A DNA stretch of 64,000 bases, from positions 1 to 64,000 of the forward strand of contig PWHR01000059.1 in assembly GCA_003554965.1 (NCBI GenBank), given 5' to 3'. This DNA is from Thermoplasmata archaeon. Lineage in GTDB: Archaea; Thermoplasmatota; Thermoplasmata; Halarchaeoplasmatales; Halarchaeoplasmataceae. Position numbers and translations under genes: made by a program. Numbering within the stretch: position 1 is the first letter of the stretch; each line of letters begins with the position of its first letter. Shown here piece after piece: positions 1 through 9,400 of the stretch. A model generated the notes under the pieces. It was not told where the DNA came from. It saw only the letters and a list, made by a program, of their open reading frames with translations, and ran no database searches.

Positions 1-7
1 ACGAAAT

Positions 8-489
8 TATCATTATTTTTCGAACGTAGTGAGAAAAATTGATAGGAGTAGGAATCTTTGATTCCTACGAACTTCGAGAGCTTTGCTCGAGAAAATTAAA
101 AAGTAAGTAGAATCTTTGATTTTCTGAGGGTCATAGGAATTCTAGATTCCTATAGATGTTTCAGGAACTCGTTCCTGACATCTTAGGAAAGTGAACTTTC
201 CTAAAAGAAGCAGGGGAGCTCGTAACTTAGTTCAAAAAGTTACGAGTTCCACTATAATTATCAGTTTTATAGTCAAGGACACGACTTTTCTTTGCTTTTT
301 TAGTGTCCTTGACGTCTATTGGAATTGCTTGGCAATCCCATCGATCCTCGGAATTGTTGATCAATTCCGAGTTAGAAGGAACATGGTTTCTTCGCTTCGA
401 GGAATTTGATCCCTCGTAAAGCAGTGGATGACAAAACCGAATTACAAAGAGGTTTTGTCTCGAGCGTTTTCAAAAGAAAACCGAGAGAC
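8..489. repeat. Array of about 16 tandem hairpins, no gene
   Basis: Nearly every base lies in a short inverted repeat with its own sequence. Arms read directly: 8-21/33-44 (2-nt bulge), 48-56/60-68 (loop TTT), 74-78/86-90, 109-114/118-123, 133-140/146-153, 155-168/171-182 (loop TC), 183-192/195-204 (perfect 10 bp, loop GA), 215-227/238-250 (13 bp, one G.T), 251-257/267-273, 272-282/303-313 (perfect 11 bp), 320-328/332-340, 348-356/362-370 (perfect 9 bp), 375-382/386-393, 398-405/409-416, 430-438/451-459 (perfect 9 bp), 458-462 with 466-471 against 476-481 with 482-486. Neighbouring hairpins abut or overlap by one or two bases. Short open frames here cross the hairpins and do not look like coding sequence. 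The array abuts the 3' end of the hydrogenase protease gene. Function unknown. Confidence 0.85.
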
Positions 490-492
490 ACA

Positions 493-506
493 AGGATGTT
501 AATCCT
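493..506. terminator. Small hairpin at the 3' end of hycI
   Basis: AGGAT and ATCCT flank a four-base loop and overlap the stop codon of the leftward hydrogenase protease gene. It could help end that transcript, or may be just the last member of the hairpin array. No T tract follows on the coding strand. Confidence 0.3.
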
Positions 507-975
507 GCATGTCTTCCACTGTATTTTCCTTTTCCAGGTGAGGTATATTTCTCCATCCTCCCGATTCCAACAGTTCGATCACCCTTTCCTTGGCCTTTTC
601 GACCTCGGGAGTCATACCTTCTCCCAGGGACATATCTTTCGGCTGTATGCCTATCAGGAACACTTCCTCCACCTTCTTATCCAAAAAATCCATGACAGTA
701 GATAACGGCATAGCATGCGTGCTCATAGTGAACACACCCAAATAATCTCTAGGAACCATCCTGATCTCTCCTGGCTCTAAACCCATATTAGCGGCGTCCA
801 CGATGACCACCGTTTCATAATCATCTTCTTCGATCATGACTATTTGATTCTCTGGAACGGAACCGCAGTCCACCACATCCCATCCTTCACTTTCGAACTC
901 TCTAACGACCTCTTCGCCGACTGCATCGTCTCTCCTTATATCGTTTCCAACGCCCATCAGGAGTTTTTCAGCCAT
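499..975 (-). CDS. hycI: Hydrogenase maturation protease (HycI/M52 family)
   Basis: Endopeptidase that removes the C-terminal tail of a [NiFe]-hydrogenase large subunit after nickel insertion; cytoplasmic. The N-terminus has the family signature GVGNDIRRDDAVG (residues 8-20), whose conserved Asp lies in the nickel-sensing site. DAAN near residue 60, the STHAMPL His motif near residue 85 and LIGIQPKDMSLGEGMTPEV near the C-terminus also match HycI-type proteases, and 158 residues is the normal length. The start ATG at 975 directly precedes this core. It diverges from the winged-helix gene at 1075, with 99 bases between them. No hydrogenase structural gene lies in the window, so its substrate is encoded elsewhere. 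Its presence implies a hydrogenase-containing cell. Confidence 0.92.
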   Translation of the reverse strand: MAEKLLMGVGNDIRRDDAVGEEVVREFESEGWDVVDCGSVPENQIVMIEEDDYETVVIVDAANMGLEPGEIRMVPRDYLGVFTMSTHAMPLSTVMDFLDKKVEEVFLIGIQPKDMSLGEGMTPEVEKAKERVIELLESGGWRNIPHLEKENTVEDMQD

Positions 976-1037
976 GGTTTATTGAATGATATCGACTATT
1001 TAGAACTTGGGAGGAAAGTCAAAAAGTCGAAAAAACA

Positions 1038-1075
1038 GAAAAATATTTTAGACATAGACCTATTTTAGCTACGGA
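1038..1075 (+). promoter_or_regulatory. TATA box for a leaderless start
   Basis: An A-rich stretch followed by AAATATTTTA at 1041-1050 sits about 27 bases before the ATG at 1075. No Shine-Dalgarno match lies between them. This spacing fits transcription beginning at or next to the start codon. Confidence 0.5.
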
Positions 1076-1992
1076 TGGAAGAGCTAGAAAGAGTTAAAAA
1101 ATTCCTAGAACTCGCCCCAGAATCTGAAGTCGACGAATATGCCTTGAATAATCTAAAGAATCGACTTTACAGATGGAAAAATGCCGAAATAGAGTATTTA
1201 GCAGATATCGAGTACTATATCAATGGTAAAAGATACGATAGGTTGTTAGACGCTTTCTACGAAGTCGAGGATTTAAAAAAAGTAAAGATCAAATTTCTTA
1301 AACCCAATATCGATGGACCTTGGAACTTCTCTAAACCCACCAAAGAGATAAAAGAAAAGGAAGGAAAAGGTATCTGCAAGACTTTCGATTATGATCCTAC
1401 GTCTTTCGACAGCTGGATAACCGCCGATTATTGTGAACTAGATAAAGTCATGATCAGGGCTTTCATCTCCGATTTTTTCGTGCCTATCTCTATACAAACT
1501 AAATCACAATATCACCGTGCTGAAGAAGTGCCTCGACAGTACGATCCACACTTGAAGAAATTGAGAGAACTATGGTCTGACATCAGAGATGGTGTAGTCC
1601 CTTTTGGTATCCGTTTATCCCTATATACGAAGAACGAAAGATATCCTTTGATCATAGATCCGATAAAAGATAAAGTGAAACCTCATCCATTGAGCTCGGT
1701 AAACAAGTTGGAGTCTGCAGAAAGAGAACCTATAGATTACATGAACTTCGATAAAATTTTAGCTTGGATGGATTTTCCTGATCTAGTCAAAAAGATATTC
1801 GAATTTCTTTTTGAAACTGGAAAAACACCGGTTTATGATATAGCCGGTCGTTTAAACACGGATCAAACCGTCACAAAGAACAATCTAAAAACACTCGAAA
1901 AAGAAAAACTGGTGGAGAAAAAAAAGGATGTACACTATAAAGTGAATACTGAGATGCTGGCGAAGAAAGCTAAAGAGCTACCTGGTGGATGA
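1075..1992 (+). CDS. Uncharacterised protein with C-terminal winged helix
   Basis: A 305-residue soluble protein that I do not recognise as a whole. Residues 1-230 are mixed helix/strand with many aromatic residues and no visible catalytic motif. Residues about 235-300 (MDFPDLVKKIFEFLFETGK, then a turn and VTKNNLKTLEKEKLVEKK) have the spacing of an archaeal winged helix-turn-helix with a basic recognition helix and wing. A DNA-binding regulator is the simplest reading, with the N-terminal part as a possible sensor. There are no membrane segments. It is leaderless by promoter spacing, divergent from hycI and convergent with the aMBF1 gene, whose end is 7 bases away. Confidence 0.7.
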   Translation: MEELERVKKFLELAPESEVDEYALNNLKNRLYRWKNAEIEYLADIEYYINGKRYDRLLDAFYEVEDLKKVKIKFLKPNIDGPWNFSKPTKEIKEKEGKGICKTFDYDPTSFDSWITADYCELDKVMIRAFISDFFVPISIQTKSQYHRAEEVPRQYDPHLKKLRELWSDIRDGVVPFGIRLSLYTKNERYPLIIDPIKDKVKPHPLSSVNKLESAEREPIDYMNFDKILAWMDFPDLVKKIFEFLFETGKTPVYDIAGRLNTDQTVTKNNLKTLEKEKLVEKKKDVHYKVNTEMLAKKAKELPGG

Positions 1993-1998
1993 TCAAAC

Positions 1999-2481
1999 TC
2001 AAGATTCCTCTTCGATCAGGTCACCGATCGTCAAACCTCCTGTTTCTTCCGACTTTTTGGTCGTAGTCGTTTCGATCTCTTCAAGGAGTTCTATGTCCAA
2101 TGTCTGCTCCAACTTCTGCCTCAAGTTTTCACTCGGTCTCATATCGCTCTTCTCTAACTTGGCTATCATTGACTTTTTCTCGTTTATCTCTTTCGCTAGT
2201 TCTTCCTGAGTGAGGTCTTGTTCGATCCTCGCTCCTTCGATCCTCTCAGAGTAATCAAAAGCCAATTCTTTTTCACTTTCAGAATCCAGACTAGAGGAGG
2301 GCTTTCTTCTCTTTTTGTTTTTTATCCTCTGAAGAACCTTTTCTTTAGAAGAACTCACCTTATCGGCGGAGAACACCTCTTTCCCATAGGCTTTACACTC
2401 TTCACAGACTTCTATCTCAGAATTCTCTACGCTCACTGTTGTAGTATGAGAAGTTTCCTTGCCACACAATTCGCAATTCAT
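1999..2481 (-). CDS. mbf1: Archaeal multiprotein bridging factor 1 (aMBF1)
   Basis: Zinc-ribbon plus HTH protein of the archaeal MBF1 family (also known as the TIGR00270 family). The N-terminus has CELCGK (residues 4-9) and a second pair CEECKAYG (27-34), which together form a Zn site. A charged linker follows, then a cro/C1-type HTH at about residues 80-140 (DLTQEELAKEINEKKSMIAKLE). The eukaryotic homologue bridges TBP and activators; the archaeal protein has been linked to ribosomes and translation as well. Length 160 is typical. ATG at 2481 is preceded by a GGTG-containing stretch on the coding strand. Confidence 0.93.
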   Translation of the reverse strand: MNCELCGKETSHTTTVSVENSEIEVCEECKAYGKEVFSADKVSSSKEKVLQRIKNKKRRKPSSSLDSESEKELAFDYSERIEGARIEQDLTQEELAKEINEKKSMIAKLEKSDMRPSENLRQKLEQTLDIELLEEIETTTTKKSEETGGLTIGDLIEEES

Positions 2482-2575
2482 GACTCACACCCTAATTCAC
2501 ACATAAATACCTATAACGCCGCATGATTTAAAGATTGCCTATCTTTACCTTTGATTAGATATTTTTCATTGAGAA

Positions 2576-2647
2576 AACTTTTATATCCCTACCCTAATTA
2601 CAGATGCGACTAACGTAGTCTGAGAGTTAAAAATAATATGAAGTGAT
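2576..2647 (+). promoter_or_regulatory. TATA box and Shine-Dalgarno of the small CTD-paralog gene
   Basis: CTTTTATATCCC at about 2578-2589 is a strong TATA-like element. AAGTGAT (2641-2647), a match to GGAGGTGAT, lies a few bases before ATG 2652. This supports ATG 2652 over the GTG at 2643, which is itself inside the Shine-Dalgarno site. Confidence 0.55.
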
Positions 2648-2651
2648 ATTT

Positions 2652-3275
2652 ATGGCTTCAGAAGATAAGGCTGACGAAACGGGAGATTGGTTTGATGAAT
2701 TAGATGCTGAGCTGGAGGAAAAAACCTCAGAAGTATTCAGGGATCTAGGAGAACGAAATTCCAAGATGGCTGAGCTGAATAGGCAATTTATTAAAGATTT
2801 CTGGCGCGTTTGGATAAGATTTGAAAAGCTGAACGTACATTTCAGTATGAAGCCAGATTATAGTTCATTCGCCAGATTCGATGAGTTCCCCGAAGATTGG
2901 GAGTTGAGAGAGGACTTCGACTTCTCTGGTCTGAATAAGATAAAATTGATGGATAAAACCCAAGAAGACAACAGAACCGGTGATAGCATCGTTCTTGAAT
3001 ATTATTCAGAGGAAGATAAACTAAAGATCGGGTTGTTTTTCGAATACTGTGAAGGTGAAAAATACTATAAATACAGTGGTTGGAAGAGGATCTTTGCAAG
3101 ACATTCTCTTTTCAATGCTGAATTTCCACTTGACGAAGACGAGATGGAAGATTTCCACGATAAGTTGAAAGAAGTGGTCAAAAAGTGGTACGAATCCCAC
3201 CTCAAAAGGAACAGAGATATAATCCTTAACTATATCGAGGACGAATACGAAAAGGTCGAAGAATATCCAGAATGA
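2652..3275 (+). CDS. Stand-alone paralog of the giant protein's C-terminal domain
   Basis: A 207-residue acidic soluble protein of unknown family. From about residue 40 it aligns end to end with the last ~175 residues of the 1998-residue protein encoded next door: LNRQFIKDFWRVWIRFEKL against LNKQFIRDLFRIWLRFEKI, then FFEYCEGEKYYKYSGW against FFEYCDEKRYSRSLGW, then DFHDKLKEVVKKWYES against EFHDTLKDIVTKWYES. Conserved Trp, Tyr and Phe positions suggest a folded domain with long helices at both ends around a beta core. No catalytic motif is visible. It has its own TATA box and lies 215 bases upstream of the giant gene on the same strand. It may be a partner, competitor or heterodimer mate of the giant protein. 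Confidence 0.8.
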   Translation: MASEDKADETGDWFDELDAELEEKTSEVFRDLGERNSKMAELNRQFIKDFWRVWIRFEKLNVHFSMKPDYSSFARFDEFPEDWELREDFDFSGLNKIKLMDKTQEDNRTGDSIVLEYYSEEDKLKIGLFFEYCEGEKYYKYSGWKRIFARHSLFNAEFPLDEDEMEDFHDKLKEVVKKWYESHLKRNRDIILNYIEDEYEKVEEYPE

Positions 3276-3324
3276 TCCTTGAAAATCTATTTCATCCCTA
3301 CCTCTTTTCTCATTTTTAATCAAA

Positions 3325-3338
3325 AAATTTTATATCAT
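3325..3338 (+). promoter_or_regulatory. TATA-like element
   Basis: AATTTTATATCATC lies about 25-30 bases before the ATG of a 31-codon reading frame (3362). It marks a possible upstream promoter for the giant coiled-coil gene. Confidence 0.4.
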
Positions 3339-3361
3339 CTTCCAACTATTGTCAATGCAAT

Positions 3362-3457
3362 ATGGTACAAAAGTTTCACGACCCTAGAGCGTATTTCTCA
3401 CTCTTAGAGCAGATATATCGGGATAATAGAGATTCAAAACTAGGACTCTTTAGCTAA
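3362..3457 (+). CDS. Possible 31-residue leader peptide
   Basis: An ATG-to-TAA frame of 31 codons starting MVQKFHDPRAYFSLLEQ and ending LGLFS. Its ATG is placed about 26 bases after a TATA-like element, as for a leaderless transcript, and it stops 33 bases before the giant gene. It is short enough to occur by chance and has no recognised family. It could equally be untranslated leader. Confidence 0.25.
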   Translation: MVQKFHDPRAYFSLLEQIYRDNRDSKLGLFS

Positions 3458-3490
3458 AAATATTTCAAAAAACGGGATGTTAAGATAAAG
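3457..3490 (+). promoter_or_regulatory. Candidate proximal promoter of the giant coiled-coil gene
   Basis: AAAAATATTTC at 3456-3466 lies about 25-30 bases before ATG 3491, and no Shine-Dalgarno match intervenes. The arrangement fits a leaderless start. Confidence 0.4.
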
Positions 3491-6400
3491 ATGGCAGATG
3501 AAAAAAAGAATAAAGATAAATCTATCGAAGAGCTGACTGAAATTTCTTTGATCGATGTTAAAACAGCCGAAAAACTCTACGAAAATGGCTTTGAGTCTTT
3601 AAAAGATATATCTGAATTGGATATAGATGAGTGGGTCGAGAAATATAAGTTTGAAGAGGGATCAGCGAAACTCATATTGGAAGACGTGGATGAACTGCTC
3701 AATAGCGGAGAAGAAACGGACGATATATTGGATGAGATAGAAAAATTGGAAGAGTCTCTAGAAAAGGCGAAGAAAACTGAGGAGAAAGACGGGGGGGAGG
3801 AAGAAGAGCCTATAGAGCTTCTAGATGAAGAGATAGAGGAGTTGGAGCGTTCATTAGCTAAAGTTTCAAAAGAAGACGTCGAGGCCATCAGCGAAAGGAT
3901 AGATGAAAAAAGGGATGAGAAAGAGGATCTAGAGAAGAAGATCGAGGAGTTGAAAGAGGAGAAAAAAGAATTAGAAGGTCTTGAGGAAGAGCTTTCGGAG
4001 AGGGAAGAGGATGTGGAAGCAAAAAAAGATGAAAAGGAGAAGTTAGAGGCAGAAGTTGAGAAACTGAATGAAGAGATAGAAGAATTGGAAGAGAAAAAAG
4101 ATGAACTGGAAGAATTTGAAGAAAAACTGGATAAGAAAAAACAACAGGTCGATGAAAAGGAAAACGAACTTGATGAATTAGAAGAAGAAAAACAAGATCT
4201 ACAAGAAAAGATGGGCGACATCTCCCAAAAAGTACAGGAGATGGAAGAAGAAAAAGATCAACTGAAAGAGGAAATAGATGAACTTGAAGAAGAAAAGGAT
4301 AAACTCAAAGAGATCGAAGAAACTCTGAAGGATAAAGAAAACGAGATCGAAAAGAAAGAAAAAGAAAAGGACGAACTCGAAGAAAAGATCGATGAACTGG
4401 AAGGGAAAAAAGATGAACTTGAAGAATTCGAAGAAAAACTGGATAAGAAAAAACAACAGGTCGATGAAAAGGAAAACGAACTTGATGAATTGGAAGAAGA
4501 AAAACAAGATCTACAAGAAAAGATGGACGATATCTCCCAAAACGTACAGGAGATGGAAGAAGAAAAAGATCAACTGAAAGAGGAAATAGATGAACTTGAA
4601 GAAGAAAAGGATAAACTCAAAGAGATCGAAGAAACTCTGAAGGATAAAGAAAACGAGATCAAAAAGAAAGAAGAAGAAAAAGAAAAACTCGAAGAAAAGA
4701 TCGATGAACTGGAAGGGAAAAAGGACGAGCTTGAAGAATTCGAAGAGGAATTGGATAAGAAAAAACAACTGGTCGATGAAAAGGAAAACGAACTTGATGA
4801 ACTTGAAGAAGAAAAGGATAAACTCAAAGAGATCGAAGAAACTCTGAAGGATAAAGAAAACGAGATCAAAAAGAAAGAAGAAGAGAAAGAAAAACTCGAA
4901 GAAAAGATCGATGAACTGGAAGGGAAAAAAGATGAACTTGAAGAATTCGAAGAGGAATTGGATAAGAAAAAACAACTGGTCGATGAAAAGGAAAACGAAC
5001 TTGATGAATTAGAAGGAGAGTTAAACGAGCTAAATGAGGAGGTTGAAGGAAAGGAAGGAAAAAAAGACGAGCTCAAAGAAGAGATAGGAAAACTGAAAGA
5101 AGAAAAAGAAAAATTAGAAGATGTAGAAGAAAGACTACAGGAATTGGAAGATGATGTTGAAAAGAAGCTGGAAGAAAAGGAAGAATTAGAAGAAGATCTG
5201 CAGGGATTGAGAGATAAAAAAGAGAATTTTGAAGATGAGAAAAAAGAGCTTGAGGAAAATGTTGAAGAGGTATCAGAAGAGTTGGAAGTTTTAGAAGAGA
5301 AAAAAGATTCTTTAGAGGGAGAGATCGAAGAATTGGAAGGGGATAAAGAAAAACTGAAAGAGTTCGAAAAAAGTCTTCAGGAGATAAAGGACGAAACAAC
5401 AGAAAAAGAAGCTCAAAAAGAAGAACTTGAAGAGGAGATAGAAGAACTTGAAGGTGAAAAGGAAAAGCTGAAAAATGAAGAGGAAGAACTTTCAGAAGAT
5501 CTTACTGAACTGGAAACTGAGATAGACGAAAAGAAGAGTCAGAAAGAAGAATTAGAGGAGAAGCTCAAGAGCTATGAAGAAGAGTTGGAAACTAAAAAAG
5601 AAAAGGTAGAAGAAAAAGAAGATTTATTACAGGAATTAGAAGAGAAGGGGGGGAGTCTAAAAGACAAAAAAGGCGAGCTCTCTGAACGTATAGAAGAATT
5701 GGAGGGAAAAAAAGAGGGATTAGAAGAAGAAATAAAAAAATTGGAGGAAGACAAGGAAAAAGTAAAAGAATATGAAAAGAAGCTGGAAGAATTAGAGAAA
5801 ACACTTGAAGAAAAAAGAGGAAAAAAAGAAGAATTAGAAGAGGAACTGGAGGGGATGGAAGATCAAAGAGATAAACTGCAGGAGCAGGAGGAACAGTTGG
5901 AACAGTATGAAGAGGAAATAAATTCAAAAAAAGAGAAGATAGAAGACAAAGAAAAAGAATTGGAGGAAAAAAGAAAGAGAGCAAAAGAATTAGAAAAAGA
6001 ATCCAAAAAATTGAAAGAAGAGAGAGAGGAACTTGAAGAGGATAAAAATCAAATCTCTGAAGAAGTGGAAAAGAAAATTGAGGAGAAAGAGGCACTCGTA
6101 AGCGAGATAAAAGAACTTGAGAAGGAAAAAGAGCGATTAAAAGAGGTTGAAGAGAAGGTTCAGGAATTAGAGGAAGATATCGAACAGAAGAAAGAAAGGA
6201 AAGAAAACCTGGAAGAAGAATTAGCTGATCTGGAGGAAAAAAAAGAGAAACTGGAGAGGCGAGAAAAGGATCTAGACGAGAGAGAAGAAAGATTGGAGAA
6301 GGAGAAGGGCGATCTACAGAAGAAAGGAAATGAGTTAGAGAAGGAAAAAGAAAAACTCGAAAAGGAGAAGCAAAGTATAGAGGAAAAGCAAAATCGATTG

Positions 6401-9400
6401 AAAGAGAAGGAGATCGACTTACAAGAAAAAGAAAACAGGCTGGAGTCATGGGGTGAAAATCTCCAAGAAAAAAGAGAAGAATTGGATGAAAAAGAGAGCT
6501 TATTGGAAAAAGAAAATGAGGATTTAAGGAAAAAGATCAACAAGCTCGATCTATGGGAGGTAGAACTGGAAGGATGGGAAAGACAACTGGAAGAAAGATT
6601 AGAGAACGTGCAAGAGAAGGAGGAAGATATAGAAAACCGAGTGGACTCTCTCGAATCTATAGAAAAAGACATAGATGAACACGAGCAGAAGTTGATAGAA
6701 AAAGAGAAAGAACTGGAAAAAAAGGAAGATGAGCTGGAAAATTATGAAAGAGAACTAGAGGAAAGAGAAGAAGAGATCGAGGAGAGGACCAAATCCCTCG
6801 AGGAAGAAAAGGAATCATTAGATGAAAAAGAGAGCGAACTTGAACACTTCGAGATCGAACTTGAGGATAAAAATAAAAACCTAGAGCTGAGAGAAGTCAA
6901 ATTGGAAGGATGGGAAGGCCAGCTTGAAGAAAGATCTACAAAACTTTCAGAAAAAGATGAAGAACTACAAAAAGAAAAAGAGGTCCTAGAAAAGAGCAAA
7001 GAAAAATTAAATGAAAAAGAAAAAGAACTGAAAGATCTAGAAGAACAACTAGAGGAAAAGGAAAGTTCGCTGGAAAGTTTGGGAAGAGAATTAGAGAATA
7101 GAAAACAAAATCTGAATAAATTTGAAGAAGAGCTCCAGAGCAGGGAAGAAGAGCTAGATGGGAAGGAATCAAAATTAAAAGAGATGGAGGAAAAATTAGA
7201 AAATAAAGAGAAGAAGACAAAGGAAAAGGAGCAGGATTTAGAGCAATTAGATCAAAAACTGAAGGAGAAGGAAGAAGAACTCGACCAGCGAGAAGATAGA
7301 TTGTCGAGAAAGCGAAAAGGTTTGAGAAAAAAAGAAGAAAAGTTACAGAATAGGGAAGAGGATTTAAAAAATATAGAGCACGGACTTGATTCAAGAGAAG
7401 AAGAACTGGAAATTTTCGAGAAGGAATTGGAGGAAAGAGAAGAGGAGCTAAAAGATTGGACACAAGATTTAGAGAATAGAGAAGAGGAGCAAAGATCGTT
7501 CGAATCAGAATTAGAAGAGTGGGAAGATCGACTGACAGAAGAGCAGAGAAGAATCGATCTACAGGAAGCTAATCTGGAGGGATGGGAATCGACTCTTGAT
7601 GAGAGAGAAAAATCTTTGGAAGAGAGAAATCAGGATCTGTTAGAAAGGAAAGAAGAGTTAAAGGAATCTAAAGAGGATATCAAGGAGGAAAGAAGTGAAT
7701 TAGAGGACCTTGAAAAAGAGTTGGAGAAAAAGGAAGACGCTTTAGAAGAGTTTGAAAGGACTTTAGAAGAACGAGAAAAAACAGTAGAAGAAAGGAAGGA
7801 ATCTCTGAGAAAGAGAGAGGAAGCTGTAGATGAATATGAATCAGAAATCGAAGAACTAGACAGTGAACTCGAAAGTAAAGAAGAAGACTTATCCAAAAGA
7901 GAGGAAAGATTGCATAGATGGGAAAATGAACTAGAAGGTTGGGAGAGCGAACTCGGGGAAAAAGAAAATTATCTCAATGAAAGAGAAAAAGAATTGAAAG
8001 ATGAAAATGAGAAGATCGATGAAAGAAAAGAAAGATTGGAAGAACTAAAAGAAAATTTAGATGAACGGGAGCAAAGATTGGAGCAAAGCAAGAGAAAGTT
8101 AGACGAGAGGGAAGAAAAGCTGAATTCCTGGGAGAAAGATCTAGAGGATTTTAAAAGAAAACTCGAAGATGAGGAGTCCGAATTAGAAGATATAAGAGAA
8201 GAGTTGGAAAGGAAAGACGAGCGCTTGAATGAAAAAGAACGTGAGATAGATCTGAGAGAAGTAAGAGTAGAAGGGTGGGAAAGAGAGGTCGATCAAAGAG
8301 CTGAAAAGTTATCGGAAAAGGCTAGTGAACTCGAAGAGAAAGAAAAGATCTTAGCTTCCAAAAAAAGAGACTTAGAGAAGAGAGAAGAAGAACTTTTCGA
8401 CCTAGAAGATGAGTTGAAAGAAAAACGAAAATCTTTGGAAAAACTCAAAGACTCTCTACAGAATAAAGAAGTCGAGCTGGAAAACTTCGAGACGCGATTA
8501 GAGGAAAGAAAGAAAAACTTGGAGGAAAAAGATTCTCGGCTTGAGCAGTGGGAACAAGAGATAATTTCGTGGGAAAAGGACTTAGAGGATGAAGAAGAAA
8601 GATTAAAGGATAGAGAAAAACGATTGGATGAAAGAGAAGAAAAATTAGATCAAAGAGAAACCCGACTTGATGAAAAAGATGAAAGTTTAAATAAACTAGA
8701 AAAGGACTTACAGAAAAAGAAAGAAGGACTACAACAAAAGGAAGAGGAACTAGAGGTAGAAAGAAGCGAATTATTGGATCTGGAGTCTGAGCTTAAATCG
8801 ATGAAAGAAAACTTGGAGGAAAAATCTGAGGAATTGGAAAGAAAAGAAGAAGAGATCGATGAACTGAAAGAGGAAGTTAAGAAGGAAAAAGAGGAAGTGC
8901 TCGGATTCAGAGAGTATACAGTAGAAGAAGCGGATAAACTTTCAGATATCTTCGAGTCAAGAGAAAAAATGGTGGGAGAGATAAAAGAATTGAATAAACA
9001 GTTTATAAGAGATCTTTTCAGGATTTGGTTAAGATTTGAAAAGATAGATGCTGAGATGGGAATGCATCCCGAACCTACAGCTTTCGCCGAATTCATCAAA
9101 TTTCCAGAAAATTGGAGATTTAAAGATGAATTCAACTTTTTCGATATTGAGATAATCAAACTAATCGACAAAGGCCAGGGGAGAGGAGGCTACGGAGATA
9201 GTTTGACCATAGAATATGTACCGATCGGGGACGGGCTTGGGGTCGAATTGTTCTTTGAGTATTGTGATGAAAAGAGGTACTCAAGATCTTTAGGATGGGG
9301 TAGTTCCGTAATTAGGTACTCTCTTTTCCGCACAGATATACCTATAAATGAAGATGAGATAGGTGAATTCCACGATACTCTGAAGGACATAGTGACCAAA

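Noticed and set aside
1-490. CRISPR array or integron attC-type array
   Set aside because: The hairpins differ in sequence and have no constant repeat with regular spacers; no cas or integrase gene in the window.
191-705. Short rightward reading frames over the hairpin array and the hydrogenase protease
   Set aside because: They run across inverted repeats or antisense to hycI, with no family features and no ribosome site.
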